64,000 nt of DNA from Chromatiales bacterium (GTDB lineage Bacteria; Pseudomonadota; Gammaproteobacteria; UBA6429; Thiohalophilaceae), in assembly GCA_027032075.1 (NCBI GenBank), contig JALVOC010000019.1, positions 1-64,000 on the forward strand, in the 5' to 3' direction. Shown here piece after piece: positions 48,542-58,396 of the stretch; the first letter of the stretch is position 1; each line of letters starts with the position of its first letter. The notes under the pieces are model-generated. The model worked only from the letters and a program-made list of their open reading frames with translations. It made no database searches and was not told where the DNA came from. Position numbers and translations under genes: made by a program.

Positions 48542-49741
48542 TTATTCTGTCCTCAAGGCTTCCACCGGGTCGAGACGGGAGGCGCGCCGTGCCGGCAGGA
48601 CACCGGCGGCAAGGCCGATCACTACCGCAATCACCTCGGCGAGGACCACATAGCTCCAGGGAGTGTGGACCGGCATCGCAGGCAGGGCAAAATGCAACAG
48701 TTGTGCGATGCCGATACCGAGAAGCAGCCCGCTTACTCCGCCAACGGCAGAAAGGACAATGGCCTCACCCAGGAAGAGGCTGAGAATCTGTGATTGCTTT
48801 GCTCCCAGCGCGCGTAACAAGCCAATTTCGCTGGTGCGTTCATTCACGGTGATGGTCATGATCGTCACGATACCGATGGCGCCGACCAGCAGTGAAATTC
48901 CACCAATGGCACCGACAGCAAAGGTCAAAACGTTCAACACGGAGCCGAGGACATCCAGCATTTGCTGCTGGGTGGTGATGGTGACATCATCCCTGCCGTG
49001 ACGCGCTTCCAGAACGCGTTTGATCCCCTTGACCACTTTGTTTACCGGTGTGCCTTCACGATAGAGGATGTCGATTTCAAACAGGGTGTCACGGTTGAAC
49101 AGGTTCATCGCGCGTGCCGCAGGAATATAGACGGTGTCGTCGAGATCGAAACCCAATACGGTTCCCTTGGATTCCATTACCCCGATGATGCGGTAGCGGC
49201 TGCCGCCAATGGTGATGCGTTGTCCCAGCGGGTTGCGGTCACCGAACAATTCCTGCCGCAATTTGCTGCCGAGAACAGCAAAGGCACGCGGCGCGGTGGG
49301 ATCATCCTCGGGCAGGAAGCGGCCTGATTTGACAGCCATGCTGAATGCCTCCGGCATTTGCGTGCCGGCGCCATAAACGGTGGTGCGCCGCCGCCGGTTA
49401 CCGGCTTCGACTTCTGCATTACCCTGGACAAAGGGGACGACTGCGCGCACATAGGGCAGTTTCTTCAGGGCCTGCGCATCCTCGATGGTCAGCGGGCGCG
49501 CGGTACCGAATACCCCCATACTGGTGCCGGCGGTGGTGGCCTTGCCGGGATTGATCCCCACCAGGTTCGTTCCGAACTGGGTGAATTCAGAGAGGACAAA
49601 CCGATGCAGACCTTCCCCGATCGAGGTCAGCAGCACCACCGCGGCGATACCGACGGTGATGCCGAGGGCGGTGAGAAAACTGCGCAGGCGATGGGCGAGC
49701 AGCGAGGTTCCGGTGAGGTTGAAAAAATCGCGCAGCAGCAT
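48542..49741 (-). CDS. MacB-type ABC permease, second copy
   Basis: 399 residues from ATG 49741. Helix 1 (LTALGITVGIAAVVLLTSIGEGL), a large periplasmic MacB core (about 45-265) and three C-terminal helices with ERTSEIGLLRALGAKQSQI and LPARRASRLDPVEALR. It is the last gene of a four-gene efflux operon. It is related to but clearly different from the preceding permease, so the two probably form a heterodimer. Confidence 0.9.
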   Translation of the reverse strand: MLLRDFFNLTGTSLLAHRLRSFLTALGITVGIAAVVLLTSIGEGLHRFVLSEFTQFGTNLVGINPGKATTAGTSMGVFGTARPLTIEDAQALKKLPYVRAVVPFVQGNAEVEAGNRRRRTTVYGAGTQMPEAFSMAVKSGRFLPEDDPTAPRAFAVLGSKLRQELFGDRNPLGQRITIGGSRYRIIGVMESKGTVLGFDLDDTVYIPAARAMNLFNRDTLFEIDILYREGTPVNKVVKGIKRVLEARHGRDDVTITTQQQMLDVLGSVLNVLTFAVGAIGGISLLVGAIGIVTIMTITVNERTSEIGLLRALGAKQSQILSLFLGEAIVLSAVGGVSGLLLGIGIAQLLHFALPAMPVHTPWSYVVLAEVIAVVIGLAAGVLPARRASRLDPVEALRTE

Positions 49742-49745
49742 CGGT

Positions 49746-50960
49746 TCACCTTTTTGATAAAGCCAGCACCGGGTCCAGCCGGGCGGCGTGTCGTGCCGGG
49801 AGCAGGCTGAACAACAGGCCGGTGAGCAGCGCAATCAGAAATGCGGTCACCACCGCCCAGATCGGTGCATACGCAGGCAGTATCGGAAAAGCGTGGCGGA
49901 TGATCAGGCTGCCCGCTTCGCCCAGCACCAGCCCGATGCTGGCCCCGAATGCCGAGAGCAGGAGTGCTTCGGCCAGGATGAGCACAATGATTTGGCGCGG
50001 TGAGGCGCCCAGCGCCTTGAGCAGGCCGATTTCCGCAGTACGTTGTGAGACGGCCACCAGCATCACGTTCATGATCAGGATCCCCGCCACCGCCAGACTG
50101 ATCGCCGCAATCCCCCCGACTGCGTAGGTAAGGGCGCCAAGGATGCGATCAAAGGTGGCGAGCACGGCATCCTGGGTGATGACGGTGACATCTTTCTTGC
50201 CCTGGTGGCGTGCCTGCAGGGTGTCGATAATGAACTGCTTGACAGGTTCAATCGCGCTGCGCGTCTTGGCTTCCACCAGGATGCGAAAGAGGGAGGCGGT
50301 GTTGAACAGTTGTTGGGCGGAGGCTACCGGGATCATGATGGTGTCCTCCACGTCCACCCCGATGGAACGGCCTTCTGAAGCCATGATGCCAATGACGCGA
50401 AAGCGCCGATCGCCGATGCGCAGCCATTCCCCCATGGCGCGATGGGCACCGAACAGTTCGCTGCGGATTTTCTTGCCGATGACCGCCACCGGGGTGGCAC
50501 GATCCAGATCGGTTTTGGGCAGGAAGTGGCCCTGGGCCAGTTCCCAGTGGCGGATGGCGAGCAGCTCATGGCTGGAGCCGATGATCACCACCTCGCGCGA
50601 GCGCCCGCGCCAGCTGACAGTGGCGGAGCCGACATTGATCGGGGCGATACGGCGCACATTGTAGCTGCGTGTCAGCGCAAGGGCATCGTGCAGGGTCAGG
50701 TCGCGGGGGGTTTCCCCCATCATGGTGGAGGGTGTGATGCCAGCGGTTTCGGAGCGGCCGGGAAAAACAATGATCAGGTTGGTGCCGAGCGAAGCGAATT
50801 CCCCCACGACATAGCGCCGCGCCCCCTCGCCCAGGGAGGTCAGCACCACCACTGCCGCCACCCCGATGGCCATGGCGATCAGCATCAGAATCGTGCGTGT
50901 CGGATAGCCGTGCAGGGCCCGCCAGGCAAAATGTGTGACATCAGTATTACGCAGGTGCAT
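49746..50960 (-). CDS. MacB-type ABC permease, first copy
   Basis: 404 residues from ATG 50960, which lies inside the end of the ATPase gene (14-base overlap). Same layout as its neighbour: helix 1 (LMLIAMAIGVAAVVVLTSLGEGA), periplasmic domain, then QRTAEIGLLKALGASPRQI and LPARHAARLDPVLAL. The ATPase domain that is fused in E. coli MacB is a separate gene here. Four bases separate it from the second permease. Confidence 0.9.
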   Translation of the reverse strand: MHLRNTDVTHFAWRALHGYPTRTILMLIAMAIGVAAVVVLTSLGEGARRYVVGEFASLGTNLIIVFPGRSETAGITPSTMMGETPRDLTLHDALALTRSYNVRRIAPINVGSATVSWRGRSREVVIIGSSHELLAIRHWELAQGHFLPKTDLDRATPVAVIGKKIRSELFGAHRAMGEWLRIGDRRFRVIGIMASEGRSIGVDVEDTIMIPVASAQQLFNTASLFRILVEAKTRSAIEPVKQFIIDTLQARHQGKKDVTVITQDAVLATFDRILGALTYAVGGIAAISLAVAGILIMNVMLVAVSQRTAEIGLLKALGASPRQIIVLILAEALLLSAFGASIGLVLGEAGSLIIRHAFPILPAYAPIWAVVTAFLIALLTGLLFSLLPARHAARLDPVLALSKR

Positions 50961-51642
50961 GAGAAGGGGAGGATGTGCTGTTGGAAACAATACGGCCGTC
51001 CACCATCTTGATCTGCCGCTTTGCCCGCTGACCCAGCGCGGCGTCATGCGTGACCACCAGCAGCGTGATGCCGCGTTGATTGAGCGCTTCCAGCGTGTCC
51101 AGCACCTCCCGGCCTGATTTCTGATCCAGATTGCCGGTGGGTTCATCGGCCAGCAGCACATTGGGCTCCATCACGGTTGCGCGGGCGATGGCCACCCGCT
51201 GGCGTTGTCCTCCGGAAAGTTGATCCGGTTTATGATGGCTGCGGTTGGTGAGGTGCAGTTCCTGCAGCACCCTGGCCACCCTGGGCCGGCGTTCTTCTGC
51301 TGGAATCCCGGCCAGCATCAGCGGTAACTCCACGTTTTCTGCCGCCGTCAGGCGCGGTACCAGATGGAACGCCTGGAAGACAAAGCCGATCTCGCGGTTA
51401 CGGGTTTGCGCCTGTTCGGTCTCACTCAGGCCGGTGACATCCTTGCCGTTCAGCAGGTACTGTCCGGCCGTGGCACGATCCAGCAGGCCGATGACGTTCA
51501 GCAGAGTGGATTTGCCCGAACCGGAGGGTCCCATGATGGAAACATAGTCACCGCGGCTGATGGACAGGGTGACATCATTCAGCGCATGGACGGTCTGATC
51601 GCCGACCTGGAAGTCGCGGTGAATGTGCTTGAGTTCAATCAT
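50947..51642 (-). CDS. ABC transporter ATPase (MacB/LolD type)
   Basis: 231 residues. Walker [10 protein letters not shown], signature [14 protein letters not shown], Walker [13 protein letters not shown] and H-loop VTHD. It energises the two FtsX-type permeases encoded downstream. Its start overlaps the adaptor gene by 8 bases. Confidence 0.93.
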   Translation of the reverse strand: MIELKHIHRDFQVGDQTVHALNDVTLSISRGDYVSIMGPSGSGKSTLLNVIGLLDRATAGQYLLNGKDVTGLSETEQAQTRNREIGFVFQAFHLVPRLTAAENVELPLMLAGIPAEERRPRVARVLQELHLTNRSHHKPDQLSGGQRQRVAIARATVMEPNVLLADEPTGNLDQKSGREVLDTLEALNQRGITLLVVTHDAALGQRAKRQIKMVDGRIVSNSTSSPSHAPA

Positions 51643-52798
51643 TGGCAGGCAGGGTGTTTTCGATTTCCCCTCTTGCGCCGGCTTTCACCCCCTCGCGCTC
51701 CACCGAAACCACCACGCGTTCGCCGGCTTTCACCCCCCCGAGCACCTCGGTGAAGGCCCAGTTGCTCAGCCCCGTTTCGATCTGCCGCTCTTCAAGCAGG
51801 TTTTCGTCAGTGAAAACCAGCACCTTGTTGCCTTCCATGATGGCTTCGGTGGGGATGCGCAGCGCCTTTTGCCGTTCTGCCAGAATGATCTCGATATCGG
51901 CACTGTAGCCAGGCAGCATATTGCGGGTATCATCGGGTTGCAGGAACCTCACTTCCACGTCCACGGTGCGGGCCTGTCTCTCGATGTCCAGCACATAGGG
52001 CGCCACACGGCTGACCCTGCCGGAGAAAATCCTGTTGGCAAACGCATCCAGCGAGATGTTGGCCTGCATGCCGAGGCGGATCTGCGGTGCGTCCACCTCG
52101 TCAATCGGGGCGGAGACATAGAGACAGGTGATATCCACCAGATCCACCGCCGGGCGGGTGGCGACGCCAACCGGAGAGGGTGTGACATATTCCCCCACCT
52201 CGCCATTGATCTCCGCCACGATGCCGCTGAAGGGTGCGGTGAGACGGGTGCGATCCAGTGCCGCCCTGGCCACGTCGAGCCTGGCGAGGCTGACTTCGGC
52301 AGTGGCCTGTGCCGCCTTGCAGGCCGCCTCTTTGGCACGCGCTTCGCCGTCCGCCCGATCGATGGACTCCTCCGATGCCAGCCCTTTTTTACGCAGCTGC
52401 CGCAGACGTTGTGCTTCCCGTTCCGCCACTCTTGCCACCACACACGACTGGCGGGAGCGCGCCTTGGCAGCGCGGGCCTCCCGTTCCGCCAGGGTCACCT
52501 GTGCCAGGCGATCTGCATTCCATAATTCCATCAGCACATCCCCCGGTTTGACATGATCCCCTTCCTTCACCGGCAGATGGGCGATTTGCCCGCCGATCGA
52601 CGGGGAGAGCCCCGCACGGCGGCAGGCCTTGATGGTGCCGGCGCGGGTGTTGGCCACCGTGTCCTGTACTTTTCCGTATTCGACCGGCTTGACGATGACC
52701 TTGACCGGTTTGTCGCGCCCCAGGTAGGCAATGGCGGCAACCACCAGCAGTACGGCAAGAAGAGTGATGCCCAGCATTTTTATTCGTTTTGCTGTCAT
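51635..52798 (-). CDS. Periplasmic adaptor (HlyD/MacA type) of the efflux operon
   Basis: About 387 residues from ATG 52798; ATG 52810 is an alternative and no strong Shine-Dalgarno decides. The N-terminal membrane anchor (MLGITLLAVLLVVAAIAYLG) is followed by a biotinyl-lipoyl half (VKEGDHVKPGDVLMEL), an alpha-helical hairpin (about 105-180) and the second lipoyl half (LTAPFSGIVAEINGEVGEYV). It links the permeases with an outer-membrane channel, which is not encoded nearby. It is the first gene of the operon. Confidence 0.9.
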   Translation of the reverse strand: MTAKRIKMLGITLLAVLLVVAAIAYLGRDKPVKVIVKPVEYGKVQDTVANTRAGTIKACRRAGLSPSIGGQIAHLPVKEGDHVKPGDVLMELWNADRLAQVTLAEREARAAKARSRQSCVVARVAEREAQRLRQLRKKGLASEESIDRADGEARAKEAACKAAQATAEVSLARLDVARAALDRTRLTAPFSGIVAEINGEVGEYVTPSPVGVATRPAVDLVDITCLYVSAPIDEVDAPQIRLGMQANISLDAFANRIFSGRVSRVAPYVLDIERQARTVDVEVRFLQPDDTRNMLPGYSADIEIILAERQKALRIPTEAIMEGNKVLVFTDENLLEERQIETGLSNWAFTEVLGGVKAGERVVVSVEREGVKAGARGEIENTLPAND

Positions 52799-52901
52799 AA
52801 CATGTTCCATGTTCAAACAGTGGGAAAGGGGCTGTTCGTTTTCGTCGAGCCTATTCATGTTACAGTAACAACTGTTTATAAAAAATGCACCAGTTACAAT
52901 C

Positions 52902-54260
52902 ATGTCGAGTTCTGACAGAGCGATCCATTCCTGGAGTGAAGCGTTAGGCATCTATCTGCGGCCACGGGTGCTGGTGATGCTGTTTCTCGGGTTTGCCGCC
53001 GGCCTCCCCTTTCTGCTGGTGTTTACTACCTTGTCCGCCTGGTTGACGAAAGCGGGGATCAGCCGTTCGGTGATCGGTTTTTTCAGCTGGGTCGGCATCA
53101 CCTATTCGATAAAAATATTATGGGCGCCGGTGGTGGACCGGGTGCCTTTGCCGTACCTTACACGCCTCTTGGGGAAACGGCGCAGCTGGATGCTGTTGGC
53201 TCAGTTGGGGATCATCGCCGGCCTGATAGGCATGTCCGGTGTGGATCCGGCACGTAACATCACCATGATTGCCCTGTTTGCCCTGCTGGTGGCGTTTTCA
53301 TCCGCCACCCAGGACGTGGCGCTGGATGCCTTTCGCATCGAATCCGTGGAAAAGGAATACCAGGGGGCGATGGCAGCGATGTATATCGGAGGCTATCGTC
53401 TCGGCTTGCTGCTGGCGGGTGCCGGTGCGCTCTATCTGGCGGAATTCGCCGGTTGGTCCGTTACCTACCTGAGCATGGCGGCATGCATGCTGGTGGGGGT
53501 GATCACCGTCCTGTTGGTACGGGAACCCGCTGCCAGCATCAACAGCAATACCATGCAGCGTGAGCAGCGTGTGGTGGACTTTCTGGAAAACAGCGCCCAT
53601 CTGCCCGGGGTATTGCGTCAGCCGATGGCCTGGTTCATCGGTGCGGTGGTGTGTCCCTTTACCGATTTTTTTCAGCGCAATGGCACGATGGCATTGTTCA
53701 TCCTGCTGTTCATCAGTGTGTTCCGCATCAGTGATATCACCATGGGGGTGATGGCCAACCCTTTTTACCTGGATATGGGTTTCACCCTGACAGAGATTGC
53801 CAATATCACGAAGTTCTTCGGTTTTTTCATGACGCTTGCCGGTGCAGCCATTGGCGGCATACTGGTGGTGCGTTTCGGCATCATGCGGCCGCTGTTGCTG
53901 GGGGCGGTGATGGTGGCGGCAACCAACCTGCTGTTCGCCTGGCTGGCAGGTATCGATGCGGATTTGGTCATGCTGGCACTGGTGATCAGCGCCGATAACC
54001 TCAGTGGCGGACTGGCAACCTCGGCCTTCATCGCCTACCTTTCAAGCCTGACCAACACGGCTTATACCGCCACCCAGTACGCCCTCTTCAGTTCCCTGAT
54101 GACCCTGCTGCCCAAATTCCTGGGTGGCTTTTCCGGGTTGATTGTGGACGCGCAAGGTTATGTGTTCTTTTTTGTCTATGCCTCGGTGATCGGTGTGCCG
54201 GCGATCCTGCTGGTGATGTACCTGATGTGGCGGAAGCAGGGATCAGGCATGCCGTCCTGA
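52902..54260 (+). CDS. AmpG-like MFS permease
   Basis: 452 residues with 12 predicted helices. N-terminal LVMLFLGFAAGLPFLLVFTTLSAWL and SATQDVALDAFRIE are typical of AmpG muropeptide permeases, which import 1,6-anhydro-muropeptides for cell-wall recycling. Divergent from the efflux operon by 103 bases. E. coli AmpG has 14 helices and 491 residues, so this is a shorter relative. Confidence 0.85.
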   Translation: MSSSDRAIHSWSEALGIYLRPRVLVMLFLGFAAGLPFLLVFTTLSAWLTKAGISRSVIGFFSWVGITYSIKILWAPVVDRVPLPYLTRLLGKRRSWMLLAQLGIIAGLIGMSGVDPARNITMIALFALLVAFSSATQDVALDAFRIESVEKEYQGAMAAMYIGGYRLGLLLAGAGALYLAEFAGWSVTYLSMAACMLVGVITVLLVREPAASINSNTMQREQRVVDFLENSAHLPGVLRQPMAWFIGAVVCPFTDFFQRNGTMALFILLFISVFRISDITMGVMANPFYLDMGFTLTEIANITKFFGFFMTLAGAAIGGILVVRFGIMRPLLLGAVMVAATNLLFAWLAGIDADLVMLALVISADNLSGGLATSAFIAYLSSLTNTAYTATQYALFSSLMTLLPKFLGGFSGLIVDAQGYVFFFVYASVIGVPAILLVMYLMWRKQGSGMPS

Positions 54261-54305
54261 GGGCGGGTCACAGGCGTTGTTGCCATCTGCCGGTTCTATT
54301 GATTT

Positions 54306-54995
54306 ATGCTCGATGTCGATTATTCATATTTCGCCGCCTTTCTGGTCGGCCTCCTCGGAGGGGTGCATTGCGTCAGCATGTGCGGCGGCATTGTCGGAGC
54401 CCTGACCTTTGGCTTGCCCCGACGACAAACAAAAAAAATAGTGCCCTATCTGCTGGCGTATAATCTGGCACGCATCAGCAGCTATACCCTGGCCGGGATG
54501 TTGCTGGGCGGCTTCAGCGCCCTCTCGATGCAATGGCTGGCGATACACCAATGGCAACAAATGCTGATGCTGCTGGCCGGTGGTTTCATGATCCTGCTGG
54601 GATGTTATCTGGCGGGGTGGTGGCGGATTCTGCGACGGCTGGAACAGGCCGGTAACCTGCTGTGGAAACGGCTCGAACCACTGGGGCGGCGCTTTATCCC
54701 GGTACGTGGCGTGCGCCAGGCTTTTATCCTGGGACTGATCTGGGGATGGTTGCCCTGCGGCCTGGTTTACAGTGTGTTGGTGCTGGCCATCGCCAGTGGT
54801 GGCGCCATGCAGGGGGGGCTGTTGCTGTTTAGCTTTGGGCTGGGCACCCTGCCGAACCTGCTGGCCGCGGGATTGTTTGCCGCCACCTTGCGGCGCTGGT
54901 TTCAGCATGAGTGGGTGCGCTGGCTGGCGGGTGGCGTGGTAGTGGTTTTCGGGCTGCTGGAAATACTGCGTGCCTTTGCAGTGATTACATTTTGA
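54306..54995 (+). CDS. TauE/SafE-like (DsbD_2/UreH-type) membrane protein
   Basis: 229 residues with six helices. The N-terminal GLLGGVHCVSMCGGIVGAL and second-half WGWLPCGLVYSVLVLA each carry a Cys-Gly/Pro-Cys motif shared with DsbD/CcdA-type proteins. Such genes often accompany ccoGHIS and are thought to aid copper or thiol handling during oxidase assembly. Here it lies about 49 kb from ccoIS. The 3' end overlaps the convergent GGDEF-EAL gene by 11 bases. Confidence 0.85.
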   Translation: MLDVDYSYFAAFLVGLLGGVHCVSMCGGIVGALTFGLPRRQTKKIVPYLLAYNLARISSYTLAGMLLGGFSALSMQWLAIHQWQQMLMLLAGGFMILLGCYLAGWWRILRRLEQAGNLLWKRLEPLGRRFIPVRGVRQAFILGLIWGWLPCGLVYSVLVLAIASGGAMQGGLLLFSFGLGTLPNLLAAGLFAATLRRWFQHEWVRWLAGGVVVVFGLLEILRAFAVITF

Positions 54996-57396
54996 CCTGC
55001 TTTAACGGTGTAGCGATATCCGTTATAAATTTTTCTGACGGCATGGCGATGTGATAGCCCTGGGCGTAGTCCACCCCCATGTTTCCCAGCAATTGCAGGA
55101 TTTTCTGGTTCTCCACAAACTCGGCAATCGTCAGCATGTTCATCCCACGGGCAAGATCACAAATTGCCTTGACTATGGCCTGATCGTCCGAATTCTGATC
55201 CAGGTTGCGGATAAAATTGCCGTCGATTTTTATCATATCCACCGGCAGGTTTTTCAGATAATGGAAGGAGGAATAGCCGATACCAAAATCGTCCAGCGCC
55301 AGCCGGCAGCCGAGTTGACGCAACTTTTCCGCGAAGCTGCGCGCAATGGTGATGTTTTCCACCGCGGCTGTTTCGGTCACCTCAAAAATCAGGGCATGCG
55401 GATCGGCGTGGTACTCTTCCAGTGTCGATTTCACCAGCTGGATAAAATCATCATCACCGAAGTGACGGCCCGAAAGATTGATCGCCAGAGTAACCGGCCG
55501 TCCGTCGTGCATGCTTTCGGCCTGGATCTGGATGGCTTTTCTAATCACCCATTTATCCACGTCCCGGATCAAACCAAAGCGTTCGGCCGTCCCCAGGAAA
55601 GCGCCCGGGTAGATCAATTCCCCGCCTTCGTCCAGCATGCGCAAGAGTACTTCATGATGAGAGACGCTGTTGCTCTGAATATCGAGTATCGGCTGGTAGT
55701 GCAGCACGAATTGATCATCACGCAGCGCCCGGCTGATGCGATCCTCCCACTTCACCTTGGACTTCATCTGGAACAGTTCCTGATCATCAGGCTGGTACAC
55801 GTGGACCTGTCCGCGACCGGAGCGTTTGATGGTGTACATCGCCGCGTCGGCTTTTGCCAGCAGTTCGGCAGGGGTGGTGCCGTGGTGCGGGAAAAGGGAA
55901 ATACCGATGCAGGCGCTGATGTGTGCTGTTGCATCGTTGGTTATCTGTGGTTGTTGCGCGAGCGCCTGCAGCAGCTTCTCTGCAATGTGACGGGCATCAT
56001 TTGCATCCGCATGCGGCAGGATCACGCCAAACTCGTCACCGCCAAGGCGGCCGATGATATCGATGTCGCGCAGGCTGGCAGTCAATGCCGATGCCGCAGC
56101 GACCAGATACTTGTCCCCTTCGTCATGTCCGAGGGTGTCATTGATATATTTGAATTGGTTGAGATCGATAAAGAGCAGGGCAAAACCAAGCTGGAATCTT
56201 TTTGCGTAGGCAATCTGGCATTCAAACTGTTCCTGAAAATGCTGGCGGTTATACAGGCCGGTGAGGGAATCGTGGTTGGCGAGGAAGGCAATGCGCTGTT
56301 CGGTCTCTTTTTGTTCATCGATATTGATTATCAGGCCGTGGATATGGATCTGTTTGTCGTCATCACTTTTTTCGATATTGAGGATATTGCGCAGCCACAG
56401 GTAGTTGCCGTTGGCATGTTGCAGGCGGTAATCAAGCGTATATTCGCCGTGCTGTAATGCCTGTGAGTGCAGCGTATTGATCACCCAGTCGCGATCCTCG
56501 GGGTGAATACGGCTGGCCAGAAATCCTGGTTTCAGCCACTCCTGCAGTGGTATTTGCAGGAGTTTTTCCGCTTCCTGACTGACATAGCTAAATTGCAGCT
56601 TGCCCGGATCGAGTTCGATGACCACGGCATTGATGTTGTTCAACAACGCTTCCAGGCGTTGTTTTTTCTGGACCAGCAGGGAGTTTCGATCATGCAGATC
56701 GGCATGGGATGATTGCATGCGCGCCATCAGCCGATTGAATGCTCTGGCGATATCGGCAATCTCGTCGTTCGATCCGATTTGCAGCTGATGTGGCAGGGTA
56801 GTGTAATCGAGGCTTTCGGTGTCAGCGTGCAGTTTGCGCAGGTTGCGGGTGAGAAACTGCACACTCAGTATCGAGATGGCAACGCCTGCCAACAAAACCA
56901 GGGCGGCAATCAGAAAGTTTTGCTGACGTGTCTTGACGCTCAGGGCATCGAGATTTTCGAGCGCATAAGCAATCCGCAGTGTGCCGGGTTGCTGGTCAGG
57001 CAATGTGATCTGCCGTTGGGTTTGCAGGACGTTGTCGTGGTGCGCGTTTGCATCATCATGCGCACCTTTTTCGGCGGTGAGAGTATCCCCGGCGGATGCC
57101 AGTAACCGGCCATCGCTGTCTGTTACCTGGATAGAGCGGATGTGATTGTCGTGTTGCAGCCGTTTCAGGTATTGCTGCAACGATGTGGTGTCGTTACGGA
57201 GCAATACCGGTTGCAGGGAGGAGGCAATCAGGGCGCCCTGGGCCTCCATATGGTTTTTCAGCAATGCCTGCTGGTTCTGGCCGATCAGCCTGACACTGCT
57301 CCACACCACGATACCAAGCATCAGCGACTCGATCAGGACAAAACTCAGTATGACTCGGCTGGAGAATCGTAATTGCATTTTAATAATGTCGGTCAA
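54985..57396 (-). CDS. Membrane-bound GGDEF-EAL protein with HAMP and PAS domains
   Basis: 803 residues. A first helix (SFVLIESLMLGIVVWSSVRL), a periplasmic sensor region (about 35-160), a second helix (about 160-182), a HAMP-like segment, a PAS domain (about 255-365), then GGDEF with LGGDEF and inhibitory site RDID, and EAL with HHEVLLRM, EVTETAAV, LDDFGIGYSSF and DMIKIDGNFI. Both catalytic domains look intact, so it may make and degrade c-di-GMP. The convergent TauE/SafE-like gene overlaps its end. Confidence 0.92.
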   Translation of the reverse strand: MTDIIKMQLRFSSRVILSFVLIESLMLGIVVWSSVRLIGQNQQALLKNHMEAQGALIASSLQPVLLRNDTTSLQQYLKRLQHDNHIRSIQVTDSDGRLLASAGDTLTAEKGAHDDANAHHDNVLQTQRQITLPDQQPGTLRIAYALENLDALSVKTRQQNFLIAALVLLAGVAISILSVQFLTRNLRKLHADTESLDYTTLPHQLQIGSNDEIADIARAFNRLMARMQSSHADLHDRNSLLVQKKQRLEALLNNINAVVIELDPGKLQFSYVSQEAEKLLQIPLQEWLKPGFLASRIHPEDRDWVINTLHSQALQHGEYTLDYRLQHANGNYLWLRNILNIEKSDDDKQIHIHGLIINIDEQKETEQRIAFLANHDSLTGLYNRQHFQEQFECQIAYAKRFQLGFALLFIDLNQFKYINDTLGHDEGDKYLVAAASALTASLRDIDIIGRLGGDEFGVILPHADANDARHIAEKLLQALAQQPQITNDATAHISACIGISLFPHHGTTPAELLAKADAAMYTIKRSGRGQVHVYQPDDQELFQMKSKVKWEDRISRALRDDQFVLHYQPILDIQSNSVSHHEVLLRMLDEGGELIYPGAFLGTAERFGLIRDVDKWVIRKAIQIQAESMHDGRPVTLAINLSGRHFGDDDFIQLVKSTLEEYHADPHALIFEVTETAAVENITIARSFAEKLRQLGCRLALDDFGIGYSSFHYLKNLPVDMIKIDGNFIRNLDQNSDDQAIVKAICDLARGMNMLTIAEFVENQKILQLLGNMGVDYAQGYHIAMPSEKFITDIATPLKQVKM

Positions 57397-57742
57397 TTCA
57401 GGCTGAAGATTCGCGCCACTTTAAACCGGTTTGCCTTGTGACGGGTAGTGGAAAATGCGGGTGGCTGGCAGCGTCATATCCTCACCCGTTGTGATAGTAT
57501 GCCAGGAGGACACTGGCCGGTATCTCCCCGGGCGCCAAAATTTCCATTACAGCCAGACAAGGTACAGTTTTCTTTCTCTTTGCTCTCCCGAAGCCTGCCT
57601 CGGCTCCACTCAGCAAGTCGTTCGCCGGGTTTCATGGAGGGTTCGTGTCAGTCATTATAGCGGCAGGAAGCGGAGAGGCTTTAGCTGGAAAGGGTGCCCT
57701 CCCGGCGCGGGAAGCGCCGGGTCAGCACACGCCGTGCCGTGC
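57397..57742. other. Noncoding interval before the DUF4426 gene
   Basis: About 345 bp with no convincing gene. It contains an 8-bp GC-rich hairpin (CCCGGCGC 57701-57708 / GCGCCGGG 57714-57721) just after the DUF4426 stop, which could end that transcript despite lacking a T tract. Confidence 0.45.
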
Positions 57743-58195
57743 TTATTTGGTAAAGAATTGCTGGCGGAATTTGAGGTGAAAGGGTTTTTTCTCGCCTTCC
57801 GGGGTGATCTGAAACTCAAAATCGAGCGTTTCCTTGTTGGTGACGCGCAGATCACCGATGTAATAGATGGCGGATCCCTCCACTATCTTGCGGGGATGGA
57901 GCTGTTTGAACTGATCGTTGAGGTTGCTCGCATGTCCCGTGACCTTGGCGGTGACCGGCTGCCCGGTTGTCTGCAGGACTTTTTTTAGTATGGTTATGTT
58001 ATACATCACCCGGTTCTTGCTGCGTTTGATGCCGTAGCGGCGGGCAATTTCCGGCTGCAGTAATTCCGTATTAAAAGCATTGTAATGTACGACATAGTCA
58101 CCGAATGTTTTGGATTGCTCCGCCCAGACGGCTGTGCCAAGGAAACCGCCCAGCAGAGAGAATATGATGATAAAAACAGAACGCTTGCGTAACAT
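57743..58195 (-). CDS. DUF4426 periplasmic protein
   Basis: 150 residues with a signal peptide (VFIIIFSLLGGFLGTAVWA). Conserved DUF4426 features are FGDYVVHYNAFNTELLQPEIARRYGI and a run of paired strands ending in FRQQFF. Such a gene commonly lies next to metX-metW in gammaproteobacteria, which is seen here. The role is unknown; the good start follows a Shine-Dalgarno (GGAGGT). Confidence 0.9.
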   Translation of the reverse strand: MLRKRSVFIIIFSLLGGFLGTAVWAEQSKTFGDYVVHYNAFNTELLQPEIARRYGIKRSKNRVMYNITILKKVLQTTGQPVTAKVTGHASNLNDQFKQLHPRKIVEGSAIYYIGDLRVTNKETLDFEFQITPEGEKKPFHLKFRQQFFTK

Positions 58196-58396
58196 GACCT
58201 ACCTCCGTATAGCATTTAGTTGTTATATACATTGAGTGAACGCTTCAGCCCGGGAGGCTTGCCGGTTTTTCAACAACCGTCCTCCCAGGACACCCAATGT
58301 AGCGTTATCGTTTGTCTTGATAACTCTAAGCATAGACCAGTCAAATGGTGGCGTCCCCCTTGACAAACGGCTTAGAAACGGGTTTTGCTCAGCTAT

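Noticed and set aside
55051-56457. Plus-strand frame of 468 codons opposite the GGDEF-EAL gene
   Set aside because: Antisense shadow; the minus-strand frame has complete GGDEF and EAL motifs.
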